Source of the DNA: Opisthocomus hoazin
Lineage: Eukaryota > Chordata > Aves > Opisthocomiformes > Opisthocomidae
Assembly (NCBI RefSeq): GCF_030867145.1
Contig: NC_134429.1
Span: 21,561,115 to 21,625,114, forward strand
DNA length: 64,000 nt
Direction: 5' to 3'
Part shown: positions 14,001 to 26,000 of the stretch, in pieces
How positions within the stretch are numbered: the stretch's first letter is position 1
Layout of the letters: each line of letters opens with the position of its first letter
The notes under the pieces: model-generated
The model's input: only the letters and a program-made list of their open reading frames with translations
The model's database searches: none
Told to the model about the DNA's origin: nothing
Made by a program: the position numbers and the translations under genes

Positions 14001-17000
14001 GCCGGCCCCGTGGGCTGGCAGAGCTGCCGGGAGCCGTGGTGTGGCCACGTCTGGCCCGGCTCACCTGGTGCAGGCAGGTCGAAGCGGAGGCGGCCGTCGA
14101 AGTGCATGGTGCCACGGAGCTGGCCGTCGCAGAGCTCACACAGGCTGGGGGGGCCGCAGCGACCCCCCGGCTGGCACTCTGCGTGGTGGCATACCTGTGG
14201 GCACACGCGTCAGCTGGGCACGGGCTGCCCGGGGGCTGCTGGCCGCGGCCGCGCTGGTGGGGGGGGGACGGGCAGCACCTCCAACAGCAGGGACCCCCCG
14301 CCCCATCCCGACCTGCCGCGGGCACCCCGCTCACTGAGGCCAGAGCGGGCGTGGGGAAGGCAGCGCGAGCAGGACGTGGCCATGGGCAGGGTGTTCTGCA
14401 GCACGGAGCCCCCTCCCCGCTCCGCCACACTGACTGGGGACCGCGGGAAGGCTGCAGGTGCCTGGGCATGGAGGGGGGGCCCGGGGGCAGTCACCTGCGC
14501 TCATGCCACCCGCACCTCGCCGGGTGCCGGGGTCTGCGCCCCCGTGCCGCAGCCCCGCTGTGCTGGCGGGAGCAGCCGCCCGCAGCAGGACGGAGGAAGC
14601 GAGCGTCTGCAGCCAAACAATGCTCCGAGCCGGCGCGCTTCCTCCGATTGTGCGCCGGCCGTGGCCGCAGCCCCAGCCCCACCAGGCATTCACAGCGGGT
14701 TATTTTTAACCCCCCGGCCGGGCCCCCAGCACGGTGCATGGCCCGTGACCCCCGGCCAGTGCCGGCCTTGCTGGGGTCCGGTTGGCTCCACCGCCAACGA
14801 GCCCCACCGCACCACCAGTGCGTCCCCGCGTGGGACCCCTCTGCCGCCCCGCACGTGGAGGGGTGCGAGGGGCTGCCGGGGAGGAGCGAGCCCTGCCCGG
14901 GCTTGCCGGCAGCCCGCCGTGCCGCTGCCGGGAGGAAGCGCCCGTGCAGCTCCAGCCACCCCCGCTTCCTGCCCTCCTTCCTCCCGGCGCTGCTGAGGTC
15001 AGAGCTGACGCGCTCCTGCCACCCGCGCGCTCCCCGAGGGGCCACCAGCACCGCCACGCACCCACCGCCACGGCACCCACCGGCGTCCTGCCCCGGGCCG
15101 TGGGGCACCCCCAGCCTGACCCAGGTCACCCCGTGCCCCCAGCCCCGCTCCTGTCCCACCGCGTCTCCCGCCCCAGCACCGCCGCGGCCGTCCTGGCGCC
15201 CAAGGGATGGGAGCACAGCCGCAGGCTCCAGGCAGTGACCGTGGCCGGCGCTGGCTCCGTGGGCATGCCCTGGGAGCCGGTTGGGGAGAAGGGACTCTGT
15301 CTGCACTCCAGCGTCATGTGAGCGAGCTGGGGGACAGATGGGCCCGGGGGGATTAGCCCGAATCGCACCAGCCAGGGGAAATGGGCAAGCCGCCGCCGTG
15401 CTGCTGAACGCTGGCAGGACACGACACCACCAGTGAATGCACGCCCAGCACAGGGTGGGGGGACCCGGCTGGTGGGGGGGCTGCCGGGCTGGCAACACCA
15501 GGGGGCTTTGGGGAGAGGCAGGTCGGGCAGAGCCGCCCGCTGCCCCTTCTCACCGGCGAGCGCGACAGCAGGCGCCAGCAGCAGGCAGCTGCCCGGTGCT
15601 GCCCCACAGGACCCACCTTGGCCGTGCTCCTCTCGGCGCAGTCGGGGCTCTGGCAGCACGGCGCGGTCTCCTCCGGCGGGCACGGCTCGGCTGCGGGAGA
15701 GAGGGGGAAGCAGTGCCCGGGTGCTCGGTAAGCCCCCCCGGCCCCGCTCCCAGCCCTGCCCGTGCAGGGGTGCACACCAAGGCTCCTGCGCTGCAAGCCC
15801 CACAACGCCTGCTCCTGCCCGCCCCGCAGCCCATCCGGGGGGACGAAACCTCATGCCCGAAAGCCAGCGCTGCGTCCCCGCTGGGATCACTGCGCATCCC
15901 CCAGCGTCAGGATCCGGCACCCCCAAGCCGCAGAACCAGGAGGCGGACCTGCCCCAGCTCCTCCGGGGCCAGCACGGACCAGGGCTGCAGCAGGGACGCT
16001 AAACCTGCCGCTTGCCAGCCCCAGAGGGGCTTAGGAGCCACTTTAAGCTTTGACAGTTAAATCGGCCTTGGGGACAAATCCTATTTTGAAGGCTTTTGCT
16101 AGGTGTCGTGTCTAATCGTGTAAAAATAACAGACTCCGGGCAGCTTGCGGCAAGCGAGCAGCACGAACGCCCTGCTGCATGGCAGCCCCGCCGCGGGGCA
16201 GGGATGCTCCGGTGGGAAGCTGCCCTGCCGGGCATGGAGCCGGTGCGGGGGATGCAGAGAGGCCGGCTTGGCCAGGCTGCACGGCAGCACCAGCCCCGCA
16301 ACAGCGCAGCCGGCGCAGGGGCTTCCCCTGCCACGCCGCTCCCCTCTCCCGCACCCCTCCTGCCAACAAAAACAGCACCCGCGCCGACCCAAGCGGGACC
16401 GCGGCCAATGCTGGGGTTAGACCCAGCGTGCAGGAAAACCCATCGCTGGGGCAGCGCCGAAAAAGCCGCTGCTTCTGCCTGGCGAGGGAGCGGCCATCGG
16501 GACGGGCGCTGGCTGCCCCATGGCGCAGCGGAGGGCTGGGAGCCGGGGCTGCCCCCGCGGCCGGACACAATGAGGGCTCTGTCCCCGCGGCCCCGCAGCG
16601 CCCGCCGGCCCCCGCCGTTTCACTTGACCTATCAGGAATAATAACGGAAACAAATACGAAATTCTTTCACGCACCCAAGGGAAAGTTTTCCAAACTCACC
16701 GAAAACCTGGGGCCGGCTGGAGTGGACAGCGATGCCGGGAACCAGCCCCACACTGCAGCCGCCGGCAGAGCCAGAGCCACGAGGCTTGTCCCAAACGCTG
16801 ACCCCGGCAGCGGGTCACCCGTGCTCAGCCCAGCGTGTGCCGGCTGGGAGCTCCTCAGCAGGAGCACGCAAAGGGACCCCCAGCTCCCGGCGGAGGCAGG
16901 GGGTGTCCGGGTCCCTAACGGACGCTTCGAGGGCCAGAGGAGGGATCCTGTCCCCACCAGCTCCCTTCCCTGGCCGGCCACCACCTCCTCCTCCTCCTGC

Positions 17001-17477
17001 TGCCGCCGGCTCTGCTATCGTGCCCAGCTCTCCCCGTGATGGCAAGCGAGTTTGGAACCGGACCGTGCTTGCAGCAGAGCACACCGCAGCAGCTCGCTGT
17101 TTGAGATGCCTGAGCTGGGAGGGAGTGGTGCTGGGGGCACGGGACGGTTTGCTGCATGCTGCCCAGCTGCACCTGCAGCATCCCCACCGCATCGTCCCCA
17201 CCGCATCATCCCTGCAGCATCCCCCAGCTCTCCCCACTCTGTCCGGAGCATCTCCCGGCCCCTCGCCCTCGCTGCCAGGGCTGGAAGTTTTTGGCCAAGC
17301 GCCACTGCCTGCCGGGAGCCCCCCGCATCCCCCCAGCCACCTACCCCCGAGCTCCTTGCTGATGTCCAGGCTGGAGCTCCAGGAGAAGCGCTCCACCGCC
17401 CCGTACTCCAGCCCAGCCAGCCCAGCGGGCAAAGCCTCCAGCTCGTAGGCACCCCGCTTCCTCCAGTACAGAAACAT
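8046..17477 (-). CDS. PLEKHG5: Pleckstrin homology and RhoGEF domain containing G5 (Syx/Tech)
   Basis: A RhoA exchange factor of neurons and endothelium; human mutations cause motor neuron disease. The 21 exons are 17345-17477, 15617-15690, 14065-14194, 13775-13877, 13634-13694, 13446-13537, 13231-13367, 12998-13146, 11319-11504, 10971-11141, 10803-10898, 10670-10720, 10407-10556, 10221-10331, 10003-10152, 9781-9918, 9528-9647, 9304-9436, 9117-9232, 8909-9045 and 8046-8835. They stay in phase and give 1075 residues, close to human. The order is a cysteine motif ([24 protein letters not shown]), a Ras-binding-like region, the DH domain at about 420-640 ([18 protein letters not shown]), the PH domain at about 685-780 ([20 protein letters not shown]), an acidic stretch and a Ser/Pro tail ending [20 protein letters not shown]. 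Another start, [11 protein letters not shown], lies inside exon 3. The first exon ([17 protein letters not shown]) is the least certain. Confidence 0.93.
11505..12997 (-). other. PLEKHG5: PLEKHG5 intron 8
   Basis: A 1.5-kb intron between the exon starting APGRRRKN and the one ending at 12998. No repeat was recognised. Nearly all frames are open because of base composition. Confidence 0.6.
14195..15616 (-). other. PLEKHG5: PLEKHG5 intron 2
   Basis: GC-rich intron. An AT island at 14697-14712 forms an inverted repeat (gggtta, tttt, taaccc). A shorter isoform promoter may lie here, since human has alternative starts at this exon, but no start exon is clear. Confidence 0.45.
15691..17344 (-). 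other. PLEKHG5: PLEKHG5 intron 1
   Basis: A 1.65-kb intron with a locally less GC-rich block at about 16030-16135 (contains gtaaaaataacag, MEF2-like). No gene or transposon was recognised. Confidence 0.45.
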
Positions 17478-19895
17478 CCTGGGGTCGCGGCCAGGGCCCC
17501 CCGGAGCCGTGCCCGCCCCGCCGGGGCCACCGGTGGGACTAGCCGGGGGAGCCCAGCTCCGGCTTTAAGAGCGGGTCGCAGTCTCCGGACAAGCGGCGCA
17601 TTGAGGCCGGCGGCCGGGGCCGCGGGGCAGCAGAGGGCTCTGCGGGAGGCTGCCAGCGCCCGCGCGGGGGGCGCACAAAGGGCCTTTCTTCAGCCTCCCA
17701 CAGACATTGCACAAATTTCACTTTCCGCCGTCTATGAAAGACATTCGGCCGCGGAGACAAGACGCGCTTGTGATTAAAATAATCAGCATGAAGAGGGGGG
17801 CTGTTCGGCAGCTCTGCTGTCGGATGGATTTTGGGGGGGCAGGAATGCACCACCCCGAGCCCCCGCCGCACCCCCACACCCATGGGCACACTAGGGACCC
17901 CCGGCCACAGAGGGAAAGCCAGGAGTCTTTAGGGGGGGTTTCCCCTCTGCTAAATTGGAGCAAACGGGAAAGGACCAGATAGGGCTTAAAACCTGCAAAG
18001 GCAGCAAAGGACGGCACCTTTGTCCTGCCTCCCTAAAATGGAGGGAGAAATGCCTCTCCCTCAGACAGAGGTAAAACCAACACACCGCGCGGGACCATCA
18101 GCCAGGCTGAGACCACCCCACCCCCCAAAGTCCTCAGCACCAACAGCGTCTTCTCCCGCAGTGCCACACGCTCCCTGCCGCTTCGCTGCTTCTAGGTGCC
18201 TTTTGCCAGAAAAGGTAGCCAGATATCAGAAAACCCATCATTGCTGCAAAGCCAGCAGATGCTAACACGTTAAAAAAATCCCCATCCTGCTGTATTCAGC
18301 AGATCCTTGATGGCTGAAGTGCCAAGTAACCGATTTCCCACCGATCGCAGCACTGGTGGGACGCTGCGCTGAGGTTCACGCTCCAAAGCCCCTGGCTGCT
18401 CTCCCCCTCGGGCAGACCCTGCACCATCCACCCCCAGGCCCCGGCGGGCGCGGGCAGCTTGGACCCCCGGGAAGGCCCGAGGCCAGACCCTGCGGCTGGG
18501 CGCAGGGGTTACTCACTCGTCCCTTGGCTGAGGCGGGGACCCCGCAGCCGGCGCGGGGTCTGTCACCCTGGGCCGGGCGCGGTGGGTGCTGGGGGGCCGG
18601 TGACGGCACCGAGGGGGACGCTGGGCCCCGGGGTGGTGGCGCTGGGCGTTCCACCCGCGCTGCTCGCACGTCTCACCTTTCCCAGCACCTTTTCCACCCG
18701 CTCCCCGGCGACTCCCAACTCCCGTCTCGTCTCGCCCCGCCCGGGATTTTCCCCCGGCTGCACGGTGGCCCCTGTATTTATTTTAGCCACTGTTCGGGCA
18801 GGGTTGCCGGCCAAGTTCTTGCTGCACTGCCAGACCCAGCCAGATGGGGATAATTAGGCCAGGATTAAGTTAAAGCTTTAACTCTTTACAAGGCAGCAAG
18901 GCCGCAGGGGGCCCCTCGCAGCTCCATCCCCTCCCTGGCAGCCAGCCCGCTTCGTTTGTGTACAGGTACCAGTTTCTGGAGTGCTAGGAAATCTCCTCGC
19001 AAACCAGATAAAAGCATTTTTTGCAGATTACTCATGCCCACCATGGCCACCAGCCAAAAAGATCCGGCACCAAGCGGCACCGCATCCCTTCTCCTTCCAC
19101 GGGAGACCTGGCCCTGGGGACCGGAGCAGGCACCCGTCCTGGGGGGCTGCGGACCCCGGCGCTGGGCTGTCCCCCTGCTCTGGGACACAGGCAGGGCCAT
19201 GCCATGTTAGCAGCAACCCCCGCTGGAAGCCAGGTTATTTTTGCAGTCAAGGATCCACCAAACACCTGATGTGCCAGTGTTACCCATCCTGCAGTGGTTT
19301 TCACAAAAAGGTCCTCCACTGCGCCCGAGACGCTCACTCACCTCTGCGGGACTCCCACCAACCTCATCTTCGCTCGGGAGGAAACCGCGGCGCCAGCGAA
19401 GAGCTAGGAATCAGTAAATAGATGTTAAGGGTCAGTCCCGGGGGGCACAGAGCCGGTAACGAGAGCTAGGCGAGGCCAAGCCCCCCGGTGCTGTGCGCAG
19501 CAGGCAGGTAACACAGCGCTCCCCACGCTCGCCCCGCTTCAGCCGCTGCTCGCACCGTGACCCACGGAAGCGCAGGGACAGGCAGCTCTGCCCACGGCCC
19601 CAGGCAAGGGGGAGGATGGTCTGGCTCACACCTTCCTCCCGCGAAACACCCGCAGCCACGGCGCGAGCTCTTCCCCAAACCACGAGCAGCCCAGTGTCAC
19701 GCCTGCTGTGACACCACTGCCGATCGCCCTCTGAAACCCAGGGCTAGCCGCAGGCTGGGCTTCGACCACAGAACAGCTCCCGCTGCCGGGCAGAGCGCGC
19801 CTTCCGTGACAGCCACCCCCAGCCTGGATCGGCCGCATCCAGGTCAACGCAGGCTGAGGAAAAAAATCAAACCAAGCCAGTGCTTTTAACAGGTA
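17478..19895. promoter_or_regulatory. PLEKHG5 upstream region to the NOL9 3' end
   Basis: 2.4 kb without a coding exon. Close to PLEKHG5 exon 1, an AT-rich stretch within CpG-rich DNA contains gtgattaaaataatcagc (17770-17787), a near-palindrome with homeodomain-type TGATTA cores. Further out are gtatttatttta (about 18773) and a perfect 14-bp palindrome gttaaagctttaac (18870-18883). These look like enhancer or promoter material for PLEKHG5. That is inference from base composition and motifs only. Confidence 0.4.
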
Positions 19896-20085
19896 TTTAT
19901 TATAAAACACCAAAATACAAACTGAAAATATAAAACATTATAAAAAATGGACATGCTGTAGTATCTACACGGGATGCATGCCCAGGGCCTCCCCAAGCTC
20001 TGCAGCACCCAGGGCTTCTGAGACCGCCCCGGCTCCTGCCCGTCTCCACACAACACAGATCCCACGGTCCAAGGTCCCCAAGGCT
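19896..20085 (-). other. NOL9: NOL9 3' UTR with poly(A) signal
   Basis: TTTATT at 19896-19901 reads AATAAA on the minus strand, about 185 bases past the stop codon. Short UTR, nothing else seen. Confidence 0.7.
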
Positions 20086-23000
20086 TTAGGTGTAATCATA
20101 CTTCCGCCTCTTGAAATGCTTCTTTTTCAGCTTCCCAGACCCCAAGATGCTGTAGTTATAATCAGACGTGACATAGGGGATCTCTCCCTCGACTCCTTGC
20201 TGGGAGGGGAAAACCAGAAAGCACTAAGAACCTCCAGTCTCTAGCGGAGCAGGAGGCCCTTTCCTCTGCAGGCTGACAGGGCTCACAGGCAGCAAGGAGC
20301 AAGCTGCCACTGAGCAAGCCCCACTCTGGCATCTGAAACACGACGAGAACGTTCTCTTCTCCCTTGTTTCTATGCATTAAGGAAAACTTCCTAGAGAGAT
20401 AACCATCTGCTAACGCCCAGACATCTTCAGGCACGCACAAGCCCCAAAGAAGATGATGGAAAACCCACCCGCCAGCCAAAGCTCAGCCGGCTCCCACCCT
20501 CCTCCGCACAGCTCCTACCTGGTCCACGAGAACACAGATCGGGATGGCAATATTTCCAAGGAGCAGACAATTCACTTGTCTCAGGCTCTCCGGAGGCACC
20601 GGCGTCAGAACATGGTAAAGCTTCTTCTCCATCTCAACCCCTCGGACAATTCCTGAAAAGAAACGCACGCAAACAAAGCTCAGCCTGAACCCCACCCCAG
20701 CACTTCGGGCTGTACAGCCAGCTGCAGCCAAAGCTCTTACAACAAACAGCTCTTCCAGAACCAAGAGAAGGACTTGAGACACATCTTAAGAAAAACCTGT
20801 CTTGCTGTTCCCTGTTCTTCCCGCGCCTCGGCACACGCATGACCAGCCAACCTCCCCGGCTGCCGATCCTCGTTCACTGCTACGCTCCCACAGCGACCCG
20901 CGGAGCTCCCTACCACGTCAGCACTGCGGCACCAACCCGAGCCGCAGCGGGAAACTGGCAGACAGCTGCAGGCATTCTGCACGAGCCACGCGGGATCTGC
21001 TTTCGAGAAGGTGAGTCCAGAACGCCAGCCGATTGCTGAGTTACGGCAGAGAGGGAGAAGCAAGCTACAGAAGGCACCGCTCAGCAACACTCCCCATAGC
21101 TGCTACCACAAGTTAACGAAAGCCAAAGGACTTGAAACGCAGCTTGTAGCAGAAGGGAATGCACGATTATTCTCTTATCACATCCCACTTCCCCAGTTGT
21201 TTTTGAGAGAGCAGGCAATTCCATCACGTTACCACCTGTCTGTCAGCACGACAGGGGAGAAGGCAGCTCAGGGTTTCCGGGCTGGCTCACCGAAGCCGAG
21301 GCAATCGCAGAGCGGCGTCTGGGTCAGCAGGACAGGCCCGTCGCCTTGGCTGCGGACGTCTTCTGGTATCGTGCAGAGCCCGACCCAGCTGGCATTCACC
21401 GCATACATGATGTTGGTAGGAGCAACGTCAGTGTGAACAACCCTGAGCGCAACTGCACTGAAAGGTACCTGAGGGGGTAAAACGAGAAGAAAACCCCTGT
21501 ATCATCGGCTCAGCACCAATCCAGAGATAAGATAACGCTGAGTACACAAACCCTGCGAGCTCCCAGCCCACGCCTGCAAACACACACCAGCTCAGTAGCC
21601 AAGACAACAGTTTCAACACCAGCAACTGCGCACACAGAAGACACGTGCAGACACATGCCACGCTGACATCTCAGCAAGAACCTCACTTGTAGACGCACTG
21701 AATAGTCACTATCTTTCTGCAGATTACAGAGCATTTCTCCCTCTTCTGAAAAACATCTGCAGTACAAGCAGAACTGTCCACAGCTCCAAACCAGGCTCTC
21801 TGCAAGAGCCCCAACCCTTCCAAAATCACTCTTTTACCTGGTAGGGCACAAGGCTGTTCAGCGGCAGCACCGCCCCGACGTCCGGGGACTGCAGCTGGCC
21901 CAAGTAGCCCAGGATGGACATGTCACGCAGGATGCCGCTGTGCACTCGCCTGGACAGAGAACCGCAAGGCAGCACACCCTCAGCTGGCGATTCAAACCGG
22001 GCACCCCGCACAGCCCCCAGCACGCCACGCAGCATTACCTGACAGTTCACACAAGTTTAGTTTTTGAAACTTCTACCACTGAAAAAAATGTAGAGCTGTT
22101 TTTTTATTACCTCTAAGGGCTCACAGGATTTAGGGCACTGTTTCACCTTTAAAAATGCATTAATTAACAAGACTGGTGTTTGTTTTGTGTCCTTTTTTTT
22201 TTTTTAAAAGTCTGTTATTAGAGAATGGGTAAGGAACCTCTCAATTAGAAAAAAAAAAAAGGAGACATAATACTAAATGATTCCAAGTGGACATCACACC
22301 CAGTATAAAAGTAACTGACAGTCATCACTGGGAGTAGGAAGGAACGACCCCCTCCTCAACCCAAAAGACCCAACCATACACGGACCTCTCCCCAAGCACC
22401 ACCACCTCCCCAGGCACCACCCAAACATAACCCCCTCATAAGTATACTAATAAGCTCTGACCAATTTAATAGCGCTCTCGAGGCCAAAGCAAAGCAAGAG
22501 CCTTTACCATCAGGACCAGACGTGATTTCGTTATGCCCACACCACATAGTGCTAAACTTTCTACTTACGCTTCACCTGCAACCCCTGCTCGAGGGAATTC
22601 TGGATGCACGTACAGCAACTTGTGCTCGGGAGCTGAAGCATCCCCCTCCCCTTCCGCGGACTTCCAGCTCTCCGCTCCGCTCGTACCCACGTGCTTGGCT
22701 TGCTGTCTGCCCTTGGTGTAGAGGCCAGGGGCGAGATGGACGTACTCGGGGGTGAGCGGGGCCATGGCCTTCCAGTCGTACACATCCATCTGAACAATGT
22801 GACTGGGCGACAACAGCCGAATGATATCAATCAGAAGCAGCAAGCCCTCACCTTTAGGGAGCAGAGAAAACACGATTGCTGCCACTAGCTACACAGGCCA
22901 GAACGCTGTCACGCACGGTCAGCACCAGCTCAAGGAGGGTGAGCTGTATTTTCTGGCTCCAGACTCTCCAGAAAGCGTGGTGGCGTGCCACTACGACTAT

Positions 23001-26000
23001 TACCTTCCTCCTGCAGCGCCTCTTGAGAACAGACTTCTCCTGCTTACCTTTCACCCAGCCCATGGTGTTGACGACCAGAGGCACTTCCTTCTTGTAGGAG
23101 CTGAACACATACTTCATGACATCCAGGTACCTTTCTGTGTCCTGCTCACAACTGGTCTGTCCGTAATACACCATCTTACGTGGCGTTTGTTGATGAGTGA
23201 ACGGTGGACCTGAAAAGGCAAACAGCAAACATCTAGTTGTTTCAGTAAGTCAAATCAAAAAACTCCCATCCCTGTAGCACCTACATGCAATCCCTCCCCA
23301 AATAATCTGTCCTCTTTTCACCTGCCAACAGTCCTTCCTATGCAGCCCGCACCCACGGAGACACTTTTCTGTCACTTGCAAGACTGGGTGCCAGGAGTTT
23401 TGTTTGTTTGGGGTTTTTTTCTGGTTTGTTTGTTTTAAATCACTGGTTACACACTTGCGAATTTCAAAATAGTATTCTATCACAGACTATCCAAAAAGTA
23501 AACCAGTCTGGCCATATCCTTTTTAGACAGCAACCCAAACCCACAAGACCACAAATACCAGCAACTTCTCTGGCTCCAGGGTGGTGGTTTTTTTTTCTGT
23601 GTGTGTCTGTGTGTGTCTGAGTGTGTTTTCTCTTTCTTTCTCCCCCCTCCAAACAACAGCCCCCAACCCACGCAGATCCACTTTGCATTTCTCAACCTAG
23701 TTTTATCTACGAATAGTAACAACCAGAAGATTTTCCCAAAGAGACCTTTCAAACCCTAAAGGCTGAAAATCCACTTTGACATGCCACAGCCTGTTCCACC
23801 TTATAAACAACTACCCTCTTTCTTTAAAACAGAAAAAAAAAGACGGGAGAATGGCATCATGTTACTTTGTGAGATTTTCACATGGAGCTTAGATGCCCCT
23901 AGCAAGGAAACTGTAACAGGCTTTGTTTTATTTTCTATATGAACCTTTGACAGACGTGGTAACTTCCCCTAAAGGACAGCCTCTACTCAGAAAGCACCTT
24001 TTGGAAATGAAACCAGTTTCTGGCAACTGCAGAAAACAGCAAAACACGTACCGAGAATTGGCTCTGTTACGGTACTTAAAGATACGCATCCAGGCGGCGT
24101 AAATTCGGCCTGACCTATGTCACATTCCATATATTCAACCGAGGGAAGGCTGCAGTGAAAGAAACCCATGTTTTAGCATCCACTAAAAGACCAGAAACAG
24201 GCCACGACCCGAAACACATCAGAAGCATGACCTGATTTTGTTCCAGGGCATCAGAACTAAACTCCTGAATACAGCCAAACCACCACTTGCCTCTCCCCTT
24301 CCATCCAGAGGGTGTCAAGCAAGAACGTAGAAGACTCACCTGCAGTTCGATATTGTATTACAACAGCTCCATACCCATCTAGCTTTAAGGGAAGCAGCTA
24401 GAACAATCACCAGAGGTGGTACCAACCAGTGCACCGCCTCTCCCACGTTAGCTGGGCACCCTGAGACCAGCCATTTGAGATTTATAAACTTTATAATCCT
24501 TGTTTTAAGCATGCAGCAGTCCAGAGAATAAGCTTCTACACCTCGCTCTGCCAAGAATCTTCAAAGACACTAACAAATTATAGCTTACTGCATGTTTTTA
24601 AGCACTGTAACTCCCAGTTCCTTACTGAGCCTTAACTGCTCAGTGCCCAATTAGTTCATATACTCCAAGACAGCAATTTAGGAGTATCTCAACAGAAATG
24701 TTTCGGGAGTCAACTTTTCTGAAAGGAACCCAAGACAAGAACACCTCTCTTTCTGAATTTTTGTTTGTTTTAGAAGATATCCACCTTCCAGTCATAACAG
24801 CTGTTCTGAGAATCTTGGCAGGCAGGTTTTCTTCCTTCTCCTAAATCCCATGCAGTACTTAAAAACTTGTAGAACACGAAAGGACTCACTGATTCAGTAA
24901 CAGATTAATGAGGTATCTGCTAAACGTCGATTTCCCAGTATTTTTTGGGCCACACACCAGAATCAGGGGGACGCCTTCATCTTCCGCTGGAAAAACAAAC
25001 ACACTCTGAAATGGACCAACGCTGTCAGTTATTCTGATGTGCCCTGTTTGCATGAAACTGTTTTTTAAAAAAAGCCCGAAAAAGCCTACAGGCTCTGTGG
25101 TCTGACTGGAACGTATCTTAATGAAACGGAAAAAAAGAATCCATTAGAGAAGCACGTTAAGTGCACCAGTGCAACGGGAACAGGCTCCCGACGCGAGAAG
25201 CAAGCCCCAGTGCTACAACGCAGCACGCAGAACCCGCGGCACCTTGCTGCTGCTGGGTGGGTGCGGGGGTGTTGTTTCCCATCTGCTACAAGAGAGCGCA
25301 AAGTGCGAGTCCCGATGTCACTGGAAAGCACCCTCGCAGCGGCAGCAGCTGTCCGGAGACGCGCAGACCCCCGCGAGGTGACGCGCGGGCTCGGGACCCC
25401 CACTATGTCCGTGACAACCATGGCCCCCAGCCCACGCTCTGCTCGGCTCTGCCGACCCTCGGGATGCCCCACCCCGGCGGCTGCGCAGCCTCCAGCCCCG
25501 CAGCCCCCCGCTCACCGCAGCTCGCCCGCAGCAGCTCCTCCAGCGCCAGGCACGTGCTCTCGGACAGCAGCAGCCCGCAGCCGGGGCTGCACGCCACGAC
25601 GCCGACAGCTGCCAGGACCGCGTCCTCCGCCGTGAAGCCGGGCTGCTCCTTCCCCTGGGGACCGGGACAGGCGTCGGAGGCTGCGGGGAAGGGGCCGCCT
25701 CGCCCCGGGGGAGGGCAGGGCGCGGCGGGGCCTCACCTGGGGCTTGAAGACCCGCGACATCAGGGGGTAGCTCAGCAGGAACCGCGTCAGCGGCGTGTCC
25801 AGGTGCTCCAGCAGCACCACGGCGCACTCGGGCGAGAACCGCGCCATGGCCTTCACCCGCGCCTCTGCGGGAAGGGGGGGGAGCGCCGCCCTCAGCATCG
25901 CACGCGAAATGGCGGCCTCCCGCACGCGAAATGGCGGCCGCCCCGCACCCGGCGGGCCCGCGTTCCCCCCCCCGGGACTCACGGCGGTGGACGCGGTGCG

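Noticed and set aside
13311-14996. 561-codon open frame on the plus strand over PLEKHG5
   Set aside because: It is antisense to several phased PLEKHG5 exons and has no recognisable domain; stop codons are rare here because of base composition.
22201-22260. T-run and A-run pair in a NOL9 intron as a possible retroposed poly(A) tail
   Set aside because: No gene-like or SINE-like sequence precedes the runs and no target-site duplication was seen.
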